NCBI RefSeq assembly: GCF_022539505.1
Contig: NC_061509.1
Coordinates: 34,848,334 to 34,912,333 of the forward strand
Source of the DNA: Lolium rigidum
Lineage: Eukaryota; Streptophyta; Magnoliopsida; Poales; Poaceae
Direction of reading: 5' to 3'
DNA: 64,000 nt
A program made the translations under genes and the position numbers. How positions within the stretch are numbered: position 1 is the stretch's first letter; every line of letters starts with the position of its first letter. The notes under the pieces are model-generated. The model was not told the origin of the DNA, did no database searches, and saw only the letters and a program-made list of their open reading frames with translations. Positions 20,258-30,112 of the stretch are shown here, one piece after another.

Positions 20258-21140
20258 ATCACGCTACTCCTTGTAACTATGCCCTTTTGCAGAAGAAACA
20301 CGTCTTGGCCCTTGGCCGCATCCGCGGCCTCGCTTGCTAGAACTTTGGCCACCTCTTCCGCCTTTGCCGCCTTGGGAGCCTTGGCGAAATGTAGTAGCGA
20401 CCAACTCGGGATGGGGCTTTTCATCGTTATTATTATTTTTCGCTTTTTATTCTGCTTTCCACCTTCCCTGGCTGCTGCGATAGCCAGGTCTTCAGTTCCT
20501 CTAGCATCGTCGTCTGCATCTGCCCATTGGTTGGCAATAGCAATCATCGTGCCAAGATCAGTGGGATTTTCCCTATGAAGCTTATGCCTTAAGGTACTTC
20601 CCCAGGCGAGTCCTTGAACAAATGTGTGGATAGCCGTCTCTTCTGACACGTTTTCACATACGTTTTTCATGGTGATCCATCTAGCAAAGAAAGCGTGGGA
20701 AGATTCATCCTTTTGCTGAATGCAGCGCTGAAGATCCACAGCTGTATGCGGGCGTTTGTACGTACCCTCAAAGTTTCTGGTAAAGGCATCTTTCATATCC
20801 TTCCAATTGTTGATGGATTATTCTCGCAAAGTGTCGATCCAAGCCCTGGCAGTTCCCGTTAGCATAATCAGGAGATATGTGACAGCTACTAAGCCATTGC
20901 CATTGGCAATTTCGACAACGTTAGCGTAGTCTTGAGGCCAGGTGTGTGGTTTAGCTACCCCGTCGTAAGTCTGAATATGCTTAGGTAGATAGAACTTAGA
21001 CGGGAATGGCTCTTTGTGGATGTCTGGGCCGTGGCATTTAGGTCCCATGTAAGCTTCGTCCTTATCTTGTTTGATTCGATCAAGCTTTTGCCTTAGGTCG
21101 AGCTTGTTTACACGATACCACGCTGGATTTCCATTATTAT
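20227..21140 (-). pseudogene. gypsy gag pseudogene (5' truncated)
   Basis: On the minus strand the frame from 21140 gives FYLPKHIQTYDGVAKPHTW, LIMLTGTARAWIDTL, a stop near 20818, then MKDAFTRNFEGTYKRP, QRCIQQKDESSHAFFARW and TAIHTFVQGL. This is the standard retrotransposon gag (capsid) block. The N-terminus is cut at 21140 by the LTR of another gypsy family. Confidence 0.85.
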
Positions 21141-22013
21141 TGTCAGAGATTCGTGTCCCAAGGAACACGGGTACTCGCGAGGAACCCAACAAAGGTGTCA
21201 AACACTGGGGGCTGAACACTGCTTCCAAGCTTTGCAAAAACCATGGCGATGACGACGACGCGGCGAACGAAAGAGCGTGCACGACAGAAAGGGACACGAA
21301 GGTTTTACCCAGGTTCGGGGTCCTGGTGAGGAGGTAACACCCCTACTCATGCCTTGGCTGTATTGCACCGCGAAGTTCGCGAGGTACAAGAGGGTTTTAC
21401 AAGGTTCTGGCTCGAAGAAGCTGTTCCTAGATCTAGAATGGCTGAAGATCCCCTCTACGGAGCAGATGTCCTCCCTTTTATAGAGGCGCCGGTCCTCTCC
21501 TAGGAAACGTGGGAGAGGGGTTTCCACATTGCGTGGAAGGAGAGGGCTAACTGTCCACTTACAACTACACATAAACCTGGTCCACGGTGACGGAATGCTG
21601 GTCCACGGGAGTGGTTGGTTCCTGCTGATGTCGTCCCTGCTGAACTGCACCAGCCATGGCGCCCTTTGCATAAAGTAGCAACAGCTGGAACCTTTATGCA
21701 GGGCAGCGCTAGCTATCTTCTTGTCTTCACGGGTGGAGGTGTGACCGCCGCGCCGGCCTGCGTGATCGTCATCGCTTCCGTCAGCATCTGAGCCCCGCCG
21801 CGCGCCTTAACTCTTGGTCCTCCTCGCTTGGGAGGCCTCGCGAAGGTTTTCTTCCTTCGTTGAAACTGCTAAGTGTCGTTCTCCTCGCGAGGGTCATCTC
21901 CTCGTGAGGCGAACAGGCCTCGTGAGGGAGCTCTTGCTTTTCGTTGTCGATGGGCCATTGCCTGGGCCCAAGAGCAGGTGGGCCATGGTTCCCCCAAAGC
22001 CACTACACCGACA
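21141..22013 (-). mobile_element. gypsy 3' LTR, 873 bp (minus strand)
   Basis: The plus strand shows TGTCAGAG at the left and CCGACA at the right; on the minus strand this is TGTCGG...TCTGACA. A minus-strand TATA box lies at 21476-21482 (TTTTATA on plus). The reverse complement is clearly homologous to the LTR at 23052-23953, sharing GTGTAGTGGCTTTGGGGG and CCCTCGCGAGGAGAACGAC. No supported gene. Confidence 0.88.
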
Positions 22014-22387
22014 GTAGCCCCCAGGGCCCTGGCCCGCACACACCGGAAGCGAAGGGTCAGGGGCCCCAAGAGTTGCTGGCCCCGCACAACGGTACGTGGC
22101 AGCACACGTCGCTAGGTGCAACGTGGGCGTAACTGTACCCCTGATCGTGGCGCAATCCACGCCGTGGAGATGGAACGACATGCGATCGTGGGCTGCTGGA
22201 CATGTCAACCGGCGCATTGACGGTGCCTCTTCGGGAACTGCTCCACGCGCCCCTTAAAAACCACGCCGGGAGTAGAGCAGTCGAGCTCTCGCTTCCTCCG
22301 CCGCCGCGATCGCCTCCAAACCTTCACACCTTGCCTTCTTGCCCTTGTGCAACCATCTCGCCAAGCTTTTTCCCTTCCACAGGAACT

Positions 22388-23051
22388 ATGGCGCCGAAGA
22401 GGAAGCTTGAGGAGGCGCTGGCCCTGGAGGCCCTTCCCGCCGTCATCAATCCTCCGGCCGTGCCAGTGAAACGTGGCCGAGGTCATCCCAAGGGGAGCAA
22501 GAACAAGACCAAGGTTGCCCCGCTAGATCCCGCTGGGGGAGCAGAGGAGCAGCGCAGCCATGGCTGCCGGCGCGGCGGTGGTAGGCAGTCCACGGCTGCT
22601 GCCGTTACACCGGGAAAGGAAACAGCACCCGCGCGCGGCGCCTCTCCTCCTTCCCCCGTGCTCCAGGTCAGAGGCCCAGCCACCGGGCCAACTCCTATGT
22701 CCGGTCTCCTCCCTCCTCCGGGCTTCGCTCCCAAGAAGGCGCCCCTCGGCTCCCCCGACTACGAGTTCTTCTCTTTTATGAAGGAGGAGACCTTGGACAA
22801 CCTGAAGCTCCCCGATAATTTCGTCGAAGCCATCGCTGGGCTCGATCGGACTACGCCTTTCCGAGGAACGCCAGCGCGGGCCAGAAGAGGTGGCGAATGA
22901 GGATACACCACGACGGGGCTGGGTGCATGTTCTTCACGGAAGGCTGGAAGGAGTTCGCCCTTTCCTACAAGCTCGAGCAAGGCTTTCTCTTGACGTTCCG
23001 CCAACATCAGGGCACCTACAACTTCATCGTCAAGGTTTTCGACGACCTCAT
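22388..23051 (+). pseudogene. antisense ORF: AT-hook-like motif plus B3 DNA-binding domain
   Basis: ATG at 22388 starts MAPKRKLEEALALEALP. Around residues 28-40 is KRGRGHPKGSKNK, close to an AT-hook. After a Pro/Ala-rich linker a B3-like domain begins with YEFFSFMKEETLDNLKLPDN and FVEAIAGLD (about 22760-22845). A one-base frameshift just before 22897 splits the domain; it resumes in the next frame as RWRMRIHHDGAG, FFTEGWKEFALSYKLEQG and NFIVKVFDDL (to about 23050). Order and spacing match the B3 fold (W, GW-F, L-G, V-VF). The coding strand is opposite to its host gypsy element. The LTR at 23052 cuts it at or near the C-terminus. Likely a nuclear DNA-binding protein when intact; a captured host gene or an element-borne ORF are both possible. 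Confidence 0.72.
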
Positions 23052-23953
23052 TATTGGTGTAGTGGCTTTGGGGGTACCACAGCCCACCTGCTCCTGGGCC
23101 TGGACAACGGCCCATCTACGGTGACAATGAAGAGATCCCTCACGAGGCATGTGCGCCTCACAAGGAGAAGACCCTCGCGAGGAGAACGACACTTAGTGGT
23201 TTCAGCAGATGAGGAAGCCCCTCGCGAGGACGACCGAGAGTTAAAGTGCAGCGGGGCACGTACGCTGGCGTAAGCGGTGACGACCGCGGAGCGGCACGGT
23301 GAACACGCCCACGCCCGTGAGGGCTAGATAATATCTGACACGGCCCTGCCAAAGGTTCCGGCCGTTGCTGCTTTGCGCGAAGGACGCCATGGGCGGTGCA
23401 GAGCAGCAGGGACAACGTCAGCAGGAGCCAACCACTCCCGTGGACCGGATCGCCGTCGCCATGGACCAGGTCCATCATCAGTAGTCTAGGGACAGCTGTC
23501 CCTCTCCTTCTGGCACGGTTGTGGCAACCCCTCCCCCAAGTTTCCATGGGGAGGAGGACCAGTGCCCCTATAAAAGGGAGGGCAGTTGCTTCGTAGAGGG
23601 GGCTGACTTTTTGGGAGCTTCTCCTTTGGATCCTTCTCCTACCTCCAGATCGGATCTAGATCTAGGGAGCAGCTTCATCAAGCTAAAGCCTTGTAAAACC
23701 ATCTTGTACCTCACATAGCTCTTGAGAGCAATACATCCAAGGTAGGAGTAGGGGTGTTACCTCCTCACGAGGGCCCCAAACCTGGGTAGATCGCTGTGAC
23801 CATCTCTGTCATGCCTGATCCATCGCTCGTTGCGGTGTCGTCGTCGCCAAGGCTCCCCCGAGAGATTGAAAGCCGTGCTAAGCCCGTTGTGTTTGCCACC
23901 TAGTTGGGTTCTTCATGAGTACCCGTGTCCCTGAGACGCAAAACCTCTGACAT
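23052..23953 (+). mobile_element. gypsy 5' LTR, about 902 bp
   Basis: The start TATTGGTGTAGTGG matches TGTCGGTGTAGTGG of the sibling LTR with the first bases changed. It ends ACCTCTGACA, followed by TTTGGCGCGCG. The TATA box is TATAAAA at 23569-23575. A CCTTGTAAAACC stretch near 23690 may be the polyadenylation region. No supported gene. Confidence 0.87.
23569..23575 (+). promoter_or_regulatory. LTR TATA box
   Basis: TATAAAA within CCCCTATAAAAGGGAGGG, in the expected mid-LTR position and direction. Confidence 0.7.
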
Positions 23954-23971
23954 TTGGCGCGCGAGGTAGGG
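23954..23971 (+). other. gypsy primer-binding site
   Basis: TTTGGCGCGCGAGGTAGG directly after the LTR end. It resembles the TTTGGCGCCCACCGTGGG form seen at 31048, with changes. Confidence 0.6.
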
Positions 23972-24002
23972 GGCTTTGCGCTATTTCAAGTTCTTCACCG
24001 CC

Positions 24003-25728
24003 ATGGCCGATGCTCGCAGCGAACGCCAGCGCCATCGCGATGCCGCCAGGGGCCAGACGGAGCCCATCATGCGCCGCCACGCTCAGGACGACAGCGACGA
24101 GGACTCCACCTACCACCCCTCCGGGCGCACGGAGCCGTCGCTCTCCTTCACCGCCAACGCAACCTCGCGCGCTTGCTCCGGGAGCCAACCGACCTCGTCC
24201 CATGCTCTCGCCATGGCTCAGGAGCTTGTACGCTACCAGCCCACCGAGATCGGCCGCGAAGGGTGGTTGGCGCGCATCACTGAGCTCGTCAGCATCGTCG
24301 GCGGCGTTCCCGCACCGTCCCCCTCCGTGGCGCCTCCTCCTCTGCAGGGCAGCCTCGGGGGGCAGATCACCTACGGAGCTCCTCCTCCGCCTCCACGCCC
24401 CCCTCGCCCTCAGGGCGGCTACGAGGGGCGCGCTCACGGTGTTTCGGAAACCAGGGGCGTCTCCCATGGCACCTTCTTGCCCCATCCCGACGAGAGCTGC
24501 CAGGAGATCCAGCGGGCGCCTGAGGATGCTCGCGTGGTCCTCGAGTGCCGCTGTGAGCGCCAGATCTATGCCGTCCGGGACATCGCTGAGGCTGGGCACC
24601 AAGCCCAAGTCGATAGCACTCCGTCGTACAACGCAGGCTGCCTAGCCCTCGTCAAGAGCATGCGCTACGTCTCGTGGCCAGACATGTTCAGGCCTGAACT
24701 CCCTCCGCGCTACGACGGCAGCACCAACCCGGTCGAGTTCCTGTAGCTCAACACCATGGGCATCCAAGCCGCACGCGGTGATCACCGCGCCATGGCCAAT
24801 TGGTTCCCCATGGCCCTCAAGGAGGCGGCCCGCGTGTGGCTGATGAACCTTCCCGCGGAGTCCATCTCCTCGTGGAAGGATCTCTACGACCAGTTTGTCG
24901 CTAACTTCATGGCCACCTACGAGCGCCCCGCGTCGAAGTATGACCTCAAGGCTATGTGCCAGCGCCTAGACGAGACCCTGCGCGTGTTCATCCAGCTCTT
25001 CAGCCAGGTCCGCAACAGGATCCCCAACATCTATAGCGAGGAAATCATCTCTGCTTTCTCCTCGGGGCATCACCGATGTTAGGATGAGGGAGAAGCTCTC
25101 CATCAACGACGATCTGACTACCGCGGTCAGGCTCTTCGAGATTGCCGACAGGTGCGCCAAGGCTGAGGAAGGATGTTTGTTCATTCACGATGCGCCTGAA
25201 GGGGCTCCCGCTGCTCCTACAACTAAGAACAAGTCCAAGGAGCACAAGCGTAAAGAACCAGCCGTCCTCGCAGCGGAACCAGAGCACAAGCACCATCGCG
25301 AGGATCGCGCCGAGGGGAGCAAGGACAACCGTCCGTACTGCATGCTCCACAAGAAGCGCACCCACGACACTGAAGATTGCTACGAGCTCAAGAAGTTCCA
25401 TGAGGAGCTCGACGGCTCCAGGAGGCACGGGAATGGTCGCGGCTATGGACGTGGGGGAGGCGCGTAGGCAGCCGCGGCGAGTACAATCGGCAGGAAGGTT
25501 ACCAGCAATCTCCCCCTCAGGCGAACGCTCAACAGCCACAACCTCCTCCGCAGGCCAACAACCACCTCACTTAGGAGAATCTTGGGGGCTACCAGGAGCC
25601 TCGCAGGTACATTGGATGTATCCTCGGTGGGGCCCAAGTGCCTCTCTCCAACCGCCACTTCAAGCAGCTCTCCCGCAAGATCGCCGCCATCCAGTCAAGC
25701 GCTAACGCGCTAAGGCTCAAGTGGTCAC
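24003..25728 (+). pseudogene. gypsy gag pseudogene
   Basis: ATG at 24003 (MADARSERQRHRDAARG) opens a frame through an Ala/Pro-rich N-terminus. A TAG at 24744-24746, probably CAG originally, falls inside the conserved region. It continues with MANWFPMALKEAARVWLMNL, ISSWKDLYDQFVANFMATYE and FIQLFSQVRNRIPNI, the gag capsid block. A one-base shift near 25070 leads to the next frame with MREKLSINDDLTTAVRLFEI and a zinc-knuckle-like YCMLHKKRTHDTEDC (about 25340). A final segment (to 25728) reads YIGCILGGAQVPLSNRHFKQ, the usual link to protease. Non-functional. Confidence 0.87.
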
Positions 25729-26119
25729 TGACAAGGTATTAACTTGTCAATGCCTACGGATTGTAGACTAGGGTTTTAGCGGAAGTAGAGGGCAAGTAGA
25801 TCTCGAGGGTTTCAGCCGGAAAAGTACTCGACTGCTAAAAAGCTAGGGTTATGTTGACAATGGAATCAATCCCCTCTTTCTCCCTCGCCTCCCCCTTATA
25901 TAGGAGGTGGAGCCGAGGGTTTCGCGATGTACAAGTTACAAAGTCCGGGAGACTCTTTGAGTTCATCCCGTAATAGTTACAAGTCATTATTCCTAGTACA
26001 ACTCTATCTTTCCAAACTATCTCTTAATTGGGCTTCCAGGCTTCATAAACTTCTGGTCGTGGGCTTTCGATAAACCCCGGGTACTATCTTCGGCAGGCCC
26101 ATTGGGGATGCCTATGTCA
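25729..26119 (-). mobile_element. Tat-like gypsy 3' LTR (minus strand), 391 bp
   Basis: On plus it runs TGACAAGGTATTAAC to CCTATGTCA. The minus-strand TATA box is at 25896-25904 (TTATATAGG on plus). Homologous along its whole length to the 384-bp LTR at 2800-3183. Confidence 0.85.
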
Positions 26120-26689
26120 GTAGCCCCCGAGATTTTGCTTGAATTGAAGAATCAGGGAAAATCTCCATCATTACAATTAACACCTAATTCCTTCGATTTA
26201 TCAAATGATTTTTATAAGTCAATCATATATTGTACAGGGATACGGTAATCGGGGCTGGTTCATCTGACGGATCAGGTACCAGTTAACTGCTCTCGTGGCA
26301 ATCCCGCAAATACCTACTTCAAAATCAAGTCCCTGGACATGATCTCGGTATACTGGCGTAGTTTCGACATGCGCCGCTTAAGGTCTTACCATATGCCGAA
26401 CTCCAGTCGCGTTTTCTCGGGTACCTAACACGTCCGTTAGGATTTTTCTTCGTATCTGTTGATACGGAAAAAAGTAGCAGAGCGCATTCGGGTGCGATGC
26501 CACGCCGCGCAGGACGGATCCTGGGGTCTTACCTTCGCAAAGTATTGCGGCATTCATAGGTTAAATCGCGACTGAGGCGCTCTGAGAATATATTGTCGAG
26601 TGCCTTTTTCGGCTGCTGGAATAGCACATTTGTCCGAGTCATATGATTGACTTGTATATATTTTTTATCTCGTCCTCCCGATGGGAGTA

Positions 26690-27020
26690 TATGAAGAGTT
26701 ATATCGAAACTCGAAATATACTTATCATGATTTCTTCGATTTCATCGGGTACGCGAATAGCGTTCTCGATGGGAGTAGCCCCCGAGGCTACAGCCAAGTG
26801 CTTGTACTTGGTTGTAGGCTCACCTTTTTAGGATCTCAATCGCTATATTGTCGACTTTTTCCAGTGCTTCCATCTTTATCGGGTGCGCGACCAGCGCTCC
26901 CGATGGGAGTAGCCCCCGAGGCTACAGTCGAGTATTTATACTTGGCTGTAGGCTCAACTTTTCTATCTTTGCCAAATATTGCATATCAAACTTTCTTCAA
27001 AAAGTAGCCCCCGAGCATTT
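26690..27020 (-). repeat. PPT-like repeat units, inverted copy
   Basis: Two close units with CCGATGGGAGTAGCCCCCGA and GGCTACAG (26766-26820 and 26898-26955) and a third diverged unit with AGTAGCCCCCGAGCATTTG at about 27003. These mirror 1870-2200. Confidence 0.75.
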
Positions 27021-27531
27021 GAACAAAAACTTGTATTTGATCAAAGGCTCCCGAGATTGTTTTGTCTGTATCACAAGAACTCCTTTGTTGCCAAACTTCG
27101 AAGAACTGAAGTCGAAATGTCCCAATTAGTGACATCAATGCTGATGACAGCCGCGATCGCTGTGTTGGGAAGGTGCGAGTTCTGCTCTTTGGCTAACATG
27201 CGGGCCCTCACCACTGCGTCGTTTGACATGTTACGCAAGTGGGGGCACACGTCCTCCACTTTCCCTGGCACGCGCGCTGTAGCGCCTGTCCAGTTCCCTC
27301 GCAGTAAAAAGACTTTTTTACCCCTAGAAACACGCGTAGGGCATCGAATCCATTCTCCCCTCATCCAACGGCGCGGCGATTCGCTGGCTTGCTATAAATA
27401 ACCTTCTTCTTCCTCCTGTTATCCCCTTCGCTGCGCCGCGCTCCTGCTCTTTCTCTCTCCAAAAAACCTCCATTGCAAACACCAAGCTCCTGCGCCCGTA
27501 TTCCTCCTCAATCTCTCCAGCGCTCACTTTG

Positions 27532-27775
27532 ATGCCACCGCGGGCAAGACTCACAAGGCACACCACTCCAGAGACCACCATGGCGACAGAAAGTTTCGAG
27601 ATCTCCGGATGGGAGAGATCCAAGATCTCCAACCAGGACGTCAACATGTTGAAGAAGCTCGGCTGACCAAGAAGGAAGAAGGACTGCTCTTCCCTTGGGA
27701 GGAGAGCTTCCCAACACCTCGCATCGGCTATCGGGTAACATTTATCGACCACCTCATCCGCGGCCTATTCTCTTT
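27532..27775 (+). pseudogene. antisense ORF fragment, PF04195-like N-terminus
   Basis: ATG at 27532 gives MPPRARLTRHTTPETTMATE, then WERSKISNQDVNMLKKLG and a stop at about 27664 caused by a one-base loss. The next frame continues TKKEEGLLFPWEESFPTPRI and GYRVTFIDHLIRG before the break at about 27775. It is the same protein as 432-1435. Only the N-terminal quarter remains. Confidence 0.75.
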
Positions 27776-28509
27776 TCTCCACCGCGCCCACATCTTCCCC
27801 AAATCCACCCTCGCAAAACCTAACCACAGCCGGAGCAGAAGCCACTGGACATCGGAGTAGGAGCCGAGCAGGACATCCCCGCAGGACACTGGAGTAGGAG
27901 CCGGAGCAGGACACCGCACCCGCACCCGCCGTCGTCCCGTGCCGCTCGAGCCGCCCCGCCCCGTCGACACGGCCGCCGCCACACCATCCGCCCCTGCGCC
28001 TTCGACACTGCCGTCGCTCCGCGTCTCCCGGTGAGCATCCTCCCCCTCTCCCTCTCCCTTCCCCTCTCCGCATTTGAAAATTTTAGGGTTTAAATGATGC
28101 CCAATTTTAGTTGATTTAGGGTTCAAAATACATCATCCTCGATTTGGATTTGGATTTGGAAGTAGGTTTAGTTGATAGTATTTTATTTAGGATTTGGCAT
28201 TAGGTTTATATTGTTGGTTTAGTTGGCAGTAGTTGATTTAAATGAATAACTTTGATTTCAATTTCGATTTGGATTTGGCAGTAAGATACAAATCTCGATC
28301 TTGTGCATCCTACTTGGCTAGCTGGCCCCATCCCTAGAATGTTATAGTGTTTGTCGACCAACAAAGTATGAGGCACATTATTTAGTTGATCCTACTTGAG
28401 TTGGCACTTCTTAATTAATTGCATTGGCTTTTCTTCTCATACTTATATATGTTGCATATATATCTTCTATGATTTTGCTACTGACATTTTATTTGTCTTG
28501 TGCATGGAT

Positions 28510-28761
28510 ATGCCGACGTATGTCATGTACAAGGGGAGGGTTCCTCGAGTCTACGACGATTGGGAAGATTGTCCGAGACAAGTGCTCCATTTCAGCGGCA
28601 ACAGCTACAAAGGATACCACAATAGGGCGGAGGTGGAAGGAAGATACGAGCGCTATCTAGCGGGAGAGATGAGAGAGATGAGGAGGAACCGGATGAAGAC
28701 CATGGGCTTCGTGATGATACTCATTGTGAACATGATCATGCTTTATGTGATCGTAGTTTAG
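28510..28761 (+). CDS. small protein with RNase H1 N-terminal (caulimovirus viroplasmin-type) domain and C-terminal membrane segment
   Basis: ATG at 28510 starts MPTYVMYKGRVPRVYDDWED, then C-P-RQVLHFSGNSYKGY and EVEGRYERYLAG, the signature of the PF01693-like hybrid-binding domain found at the N-terminus of RNase H1 and in the caulimovirus viroplasmin protein. The last ~20 residues are strongly hydrophobic (MGFVMILIVNMIMLYVIVV), a predicted membrane anchor. No RNase H catalytic domain follows. The frame is open for 83 codons, though the true first exon may lie upstream. Similar short proteins are common in grass transposons. Role unknown; RNA/DNA-hybrid binding at a membrane is only an inference. 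Confidence 0.65.
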   Translation: MPTYVMYKGRVPRVYDDWEDCPRQVLHFSGNSYKGYHNRAEVEGRYERYLAGEMREMRRNRMKTMGFVMILIVNMIMLYVIVV

Positions 28762-29029
28762 GTTAGTAGCTAGATTGTGAGGTATATGACACTTGTGACT
28801 ATGTCGAGACTTCCAACTTTGTCACTTCTAGAACGTCGTTCGGTGTTGTATTGTAATGATTTTGAAACGAGACTTGGCTATTTGTGTATTGATACCGAAA
28901 TGAGACTTTTGGCTATATGTGTTTTTCATATTGCATGTGTACTGAATCTGTATAAATATCAACTGTATTGGACCGTATAAATATGCAGTATAATATGCAG
29001 GAAAAAGCAGGGAAAAAAAGAAATTTTGA

Positions 29030-29300
29030 AATCTACTGCCGGCGCACCTACAGCTCTATTGTCGGCGCACCGGCATGCGCCACTGCTCCCAGCGCTACTG
29101 CTGGCGCACAGAGCTGCCGCGCCGTTGGTACAGAATTACTGCTGGTGCACCAGGCCTGGTGCGCCGGCAGTAACGCACCTACCGCTAGCACACAGGCAGG
29201 CGCGCCGGCAGTAGCTCGTTACCACCGGTCCGTTTCCACCGGCGGGCTCTGGTGCGCCGGCAGTAGGCCATTTTGGTGCGCCAGCAATTGGCATTTCCAT
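29030..29300 (+). repeat. CACTA-like subterminal repeats (CTACTGCCGGCGCACC)
   Basis: About seven copies of CTACTGCCGGCGCACC or its inverse GGTGCGCCGGCAGTAG, in both directions, between 29033 and 29292. The array ends without a CACTA/TAGTG terminus, against the gypsy RT fragment. Confidence 0.75.
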
Positions 29301-29302
29301 AT

Positions 29303-30112
29303 GCGGAAAAACGTAGAGGCCTATGTCGATGATATCGTGGTCAAGTCACGCAAGAAGCACACCCTCATCGAGGACCTAGAGGAGACGTTCGCCAACCTCC
29401 GCAAGGTGAATATCAAGCTCAACCCGACAAAGTGCGCTTTCGGGGTACCGTCGGGCAAACTCCTGGGCTTCATCGTTTCGCACCGCGGAATCGAGGCGAA
29501 CCCCGACAAGGTCAAATCCATCAAAGAGATGCAACCTCCCTGCAACCTAAAAGAAATGAAGCACCTCGCGGGGTGCATGGCTGCCCTGGGGCGTTTCATT
29601 GCCAGAAGCAGCGAGATAGCCTTGACCTTCTTCAAGCTCATGAAAAAGACCGGCAAATTCTAATGGACGCCGAAAGCCGCCAAGGCCTTTAACGAGCTTA
29701 AGTGTTACCTCACGAGCCAGCCGATCATGGTGGCTCCCAAAACCCACGAGCCTTTGCAGCTGTACCTAGCGGCTACGCCACGAACGGCAAGTGCAGTCCT
29801 CGTCATGGAGCGGAAGAAACCGGTCACCGCTAAAGAAAAGTCCACCCTTGAGGAGCCCACCAAGGAACCCCTTCCTGAGGCCACACTGACAGCAACCCTC
29901 GCCGAGGTCACGCCTCAAGAAGTCCTCACCGAGGTCGCGCCCCAAGAAATCCTCGCCAAGGAGGAAAACATCGGTGAGCAGCCAAAGCCTCCGGAAGAGC
30001 CACCTCCCGAGAATCACACCCTCGTGCAGCATCCCGTCTACTTCATCATTATGGAGCTGCGAGAAGCTCGCGAGCGCTACACCATGCAACAAAAACTCCT
30101 CTACACTCTCCT
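29303..30112 (+). pseudogene. gypsy RT/RNase H fragment
   Basis: The fragment starts inside RT just before the catalytic motif (NVEAYVDDIVVKSRKK, intact YVDD), then KCAFGVPSGKLLGF and IVSHRGIEANPDKV. A TAA near 29662 interrupts it. The connection and RNase H start follow (PKAAKAFNELKCYLTSQPIM, HEPLQLYLAATPRTASAVLV), with a Pro/Glu-rich insertion of about 60 residues (29820-30010) where the usual element has a short loop. It resumes with HPVYFIIMELREARERYTM before the LTR at 30113. Both ends are truncated. Confidence 0.85.

Larger units (their letters stand above)
14502..21140 (-). mobile_element. minus-strand Tat-like gypsy retrotransposon, gag-pol remnant
   Basis: On the minus strand the order is gag (20227-21140), protease (about 19330-20257), RT (18313-19160), RNase H (17331-17983) and integrase (14506-15527 plus 17231-17330), the normal gypsy order. 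The 5' end is cut at 21140 by an LTR of another gypsy family and the 3' end at 14502 by the CACTA element. A 1693-bp solo LTR lies inside integrase. Stops, frameshifts and lost catalytic residues show a long-dead copy. The protein style (DGGN protease, RNase H, HHCC integrase without chromodomain) fits Tat-like elements. Confidence 0.88.
21141..23051 (-). mobile_element. 3' end of a minus-strand gypsy element with an antisense B3-domain ORF
   Basis: The 3' LTR (21141-22013) lies on the left; internal DNA runs to its right. The junction CCGACAGTAGCCCCCAGGG reads on the minus strand as a PPT-like GGGGGCTAC next to TGTCGG. The internal piece holds an ORF on the plus strand, antisense to the element. 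A sibling element of the same LTR family, in the other direction, begins at 23052 and truncates it. The left flank ATTAT (21136-21140) may be one copy of a TSD. Confidence 0.8.
23052..25728 (+). mobile_element. 5' part of a gypsy element: LTR, PBS, gag
   Basis: The 5' LTR (23052-23953), a PBS-like TTTGGCGCGCGAGG and a gag frame come in the expected order on the plus strand. Pol is missing because the inverted Tat-like 3' LTR starts at 25729. The LTR family equals that at 21141-22013, so two siblings lie head to head. Confidence 0.85.
25729..27775 (-). mobile_element. 3' part of a Tat-like gypsy element, inverted second copy
   Basis: Same family as 382-3183 in the opposite direction: LTR at 25729-26119, minus-strand PPT (GTAGCCCCCGAGATTTTGC on plus), PPT-like repeats, then the antisense ORF on the plus strand. 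It is cut at about 27775 by CACTA-like DNA, so pol is absent here too. It inserted into the gag of the gypsy element starting at 23052; GTCAC (25724-25728) may be one TSD copy. Confidence 0.78.
27776..29302 (+). mobile_element. CACTA-like transposon fragment with a small captured-type gene
   Basis: The left part (27776-28100) is GC-rich with simple repeats of GGAGTAGGAGCC and a possible donor (CCGGTGAGCATCC near 28027), like a 5' UTR exon and intron. An AT-rich intron-like stretch (28080-28500) has repeated GATTTGGATTTGG. A short gene (28510-28761) and CACTA-type subterminal repeats (29030-29300) follow. No intact TIR is seen at either end, so both ends are lost. Assignment to CACTA rests on the repeat style. 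Confidence 0.6.

Noticed and set aside
21198..21671. 157-codon minus-strand ORF in the gypsy LTR
   Set aside because: It spans LTR promoter and leader, matches no domain, and similar frames recur in other GC-rich LTRs.
22202..22387. Extension of the B3 ORF upstream of its ATG at 22388
   Set aside because: The extra 62 codons look like an untranslated leader (CT-rich, GCCGCCGCGATCGCC) and the MAPKRK start is a better initiator.
22388..23051. B3 ORF as a normal host gene between transposons
   Set aside because: It abuts the gypsy PPT and LTR exactly where antisense ORFs lie in other elements, is frameshifted, and has no promoter or 3' region of its own visible.
23976..24645. Second frame of 211 codons overlapping gag
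   Set aside because: A GC-rich shadow of the gag N-terminus; only the other frame reaches the capsid block.
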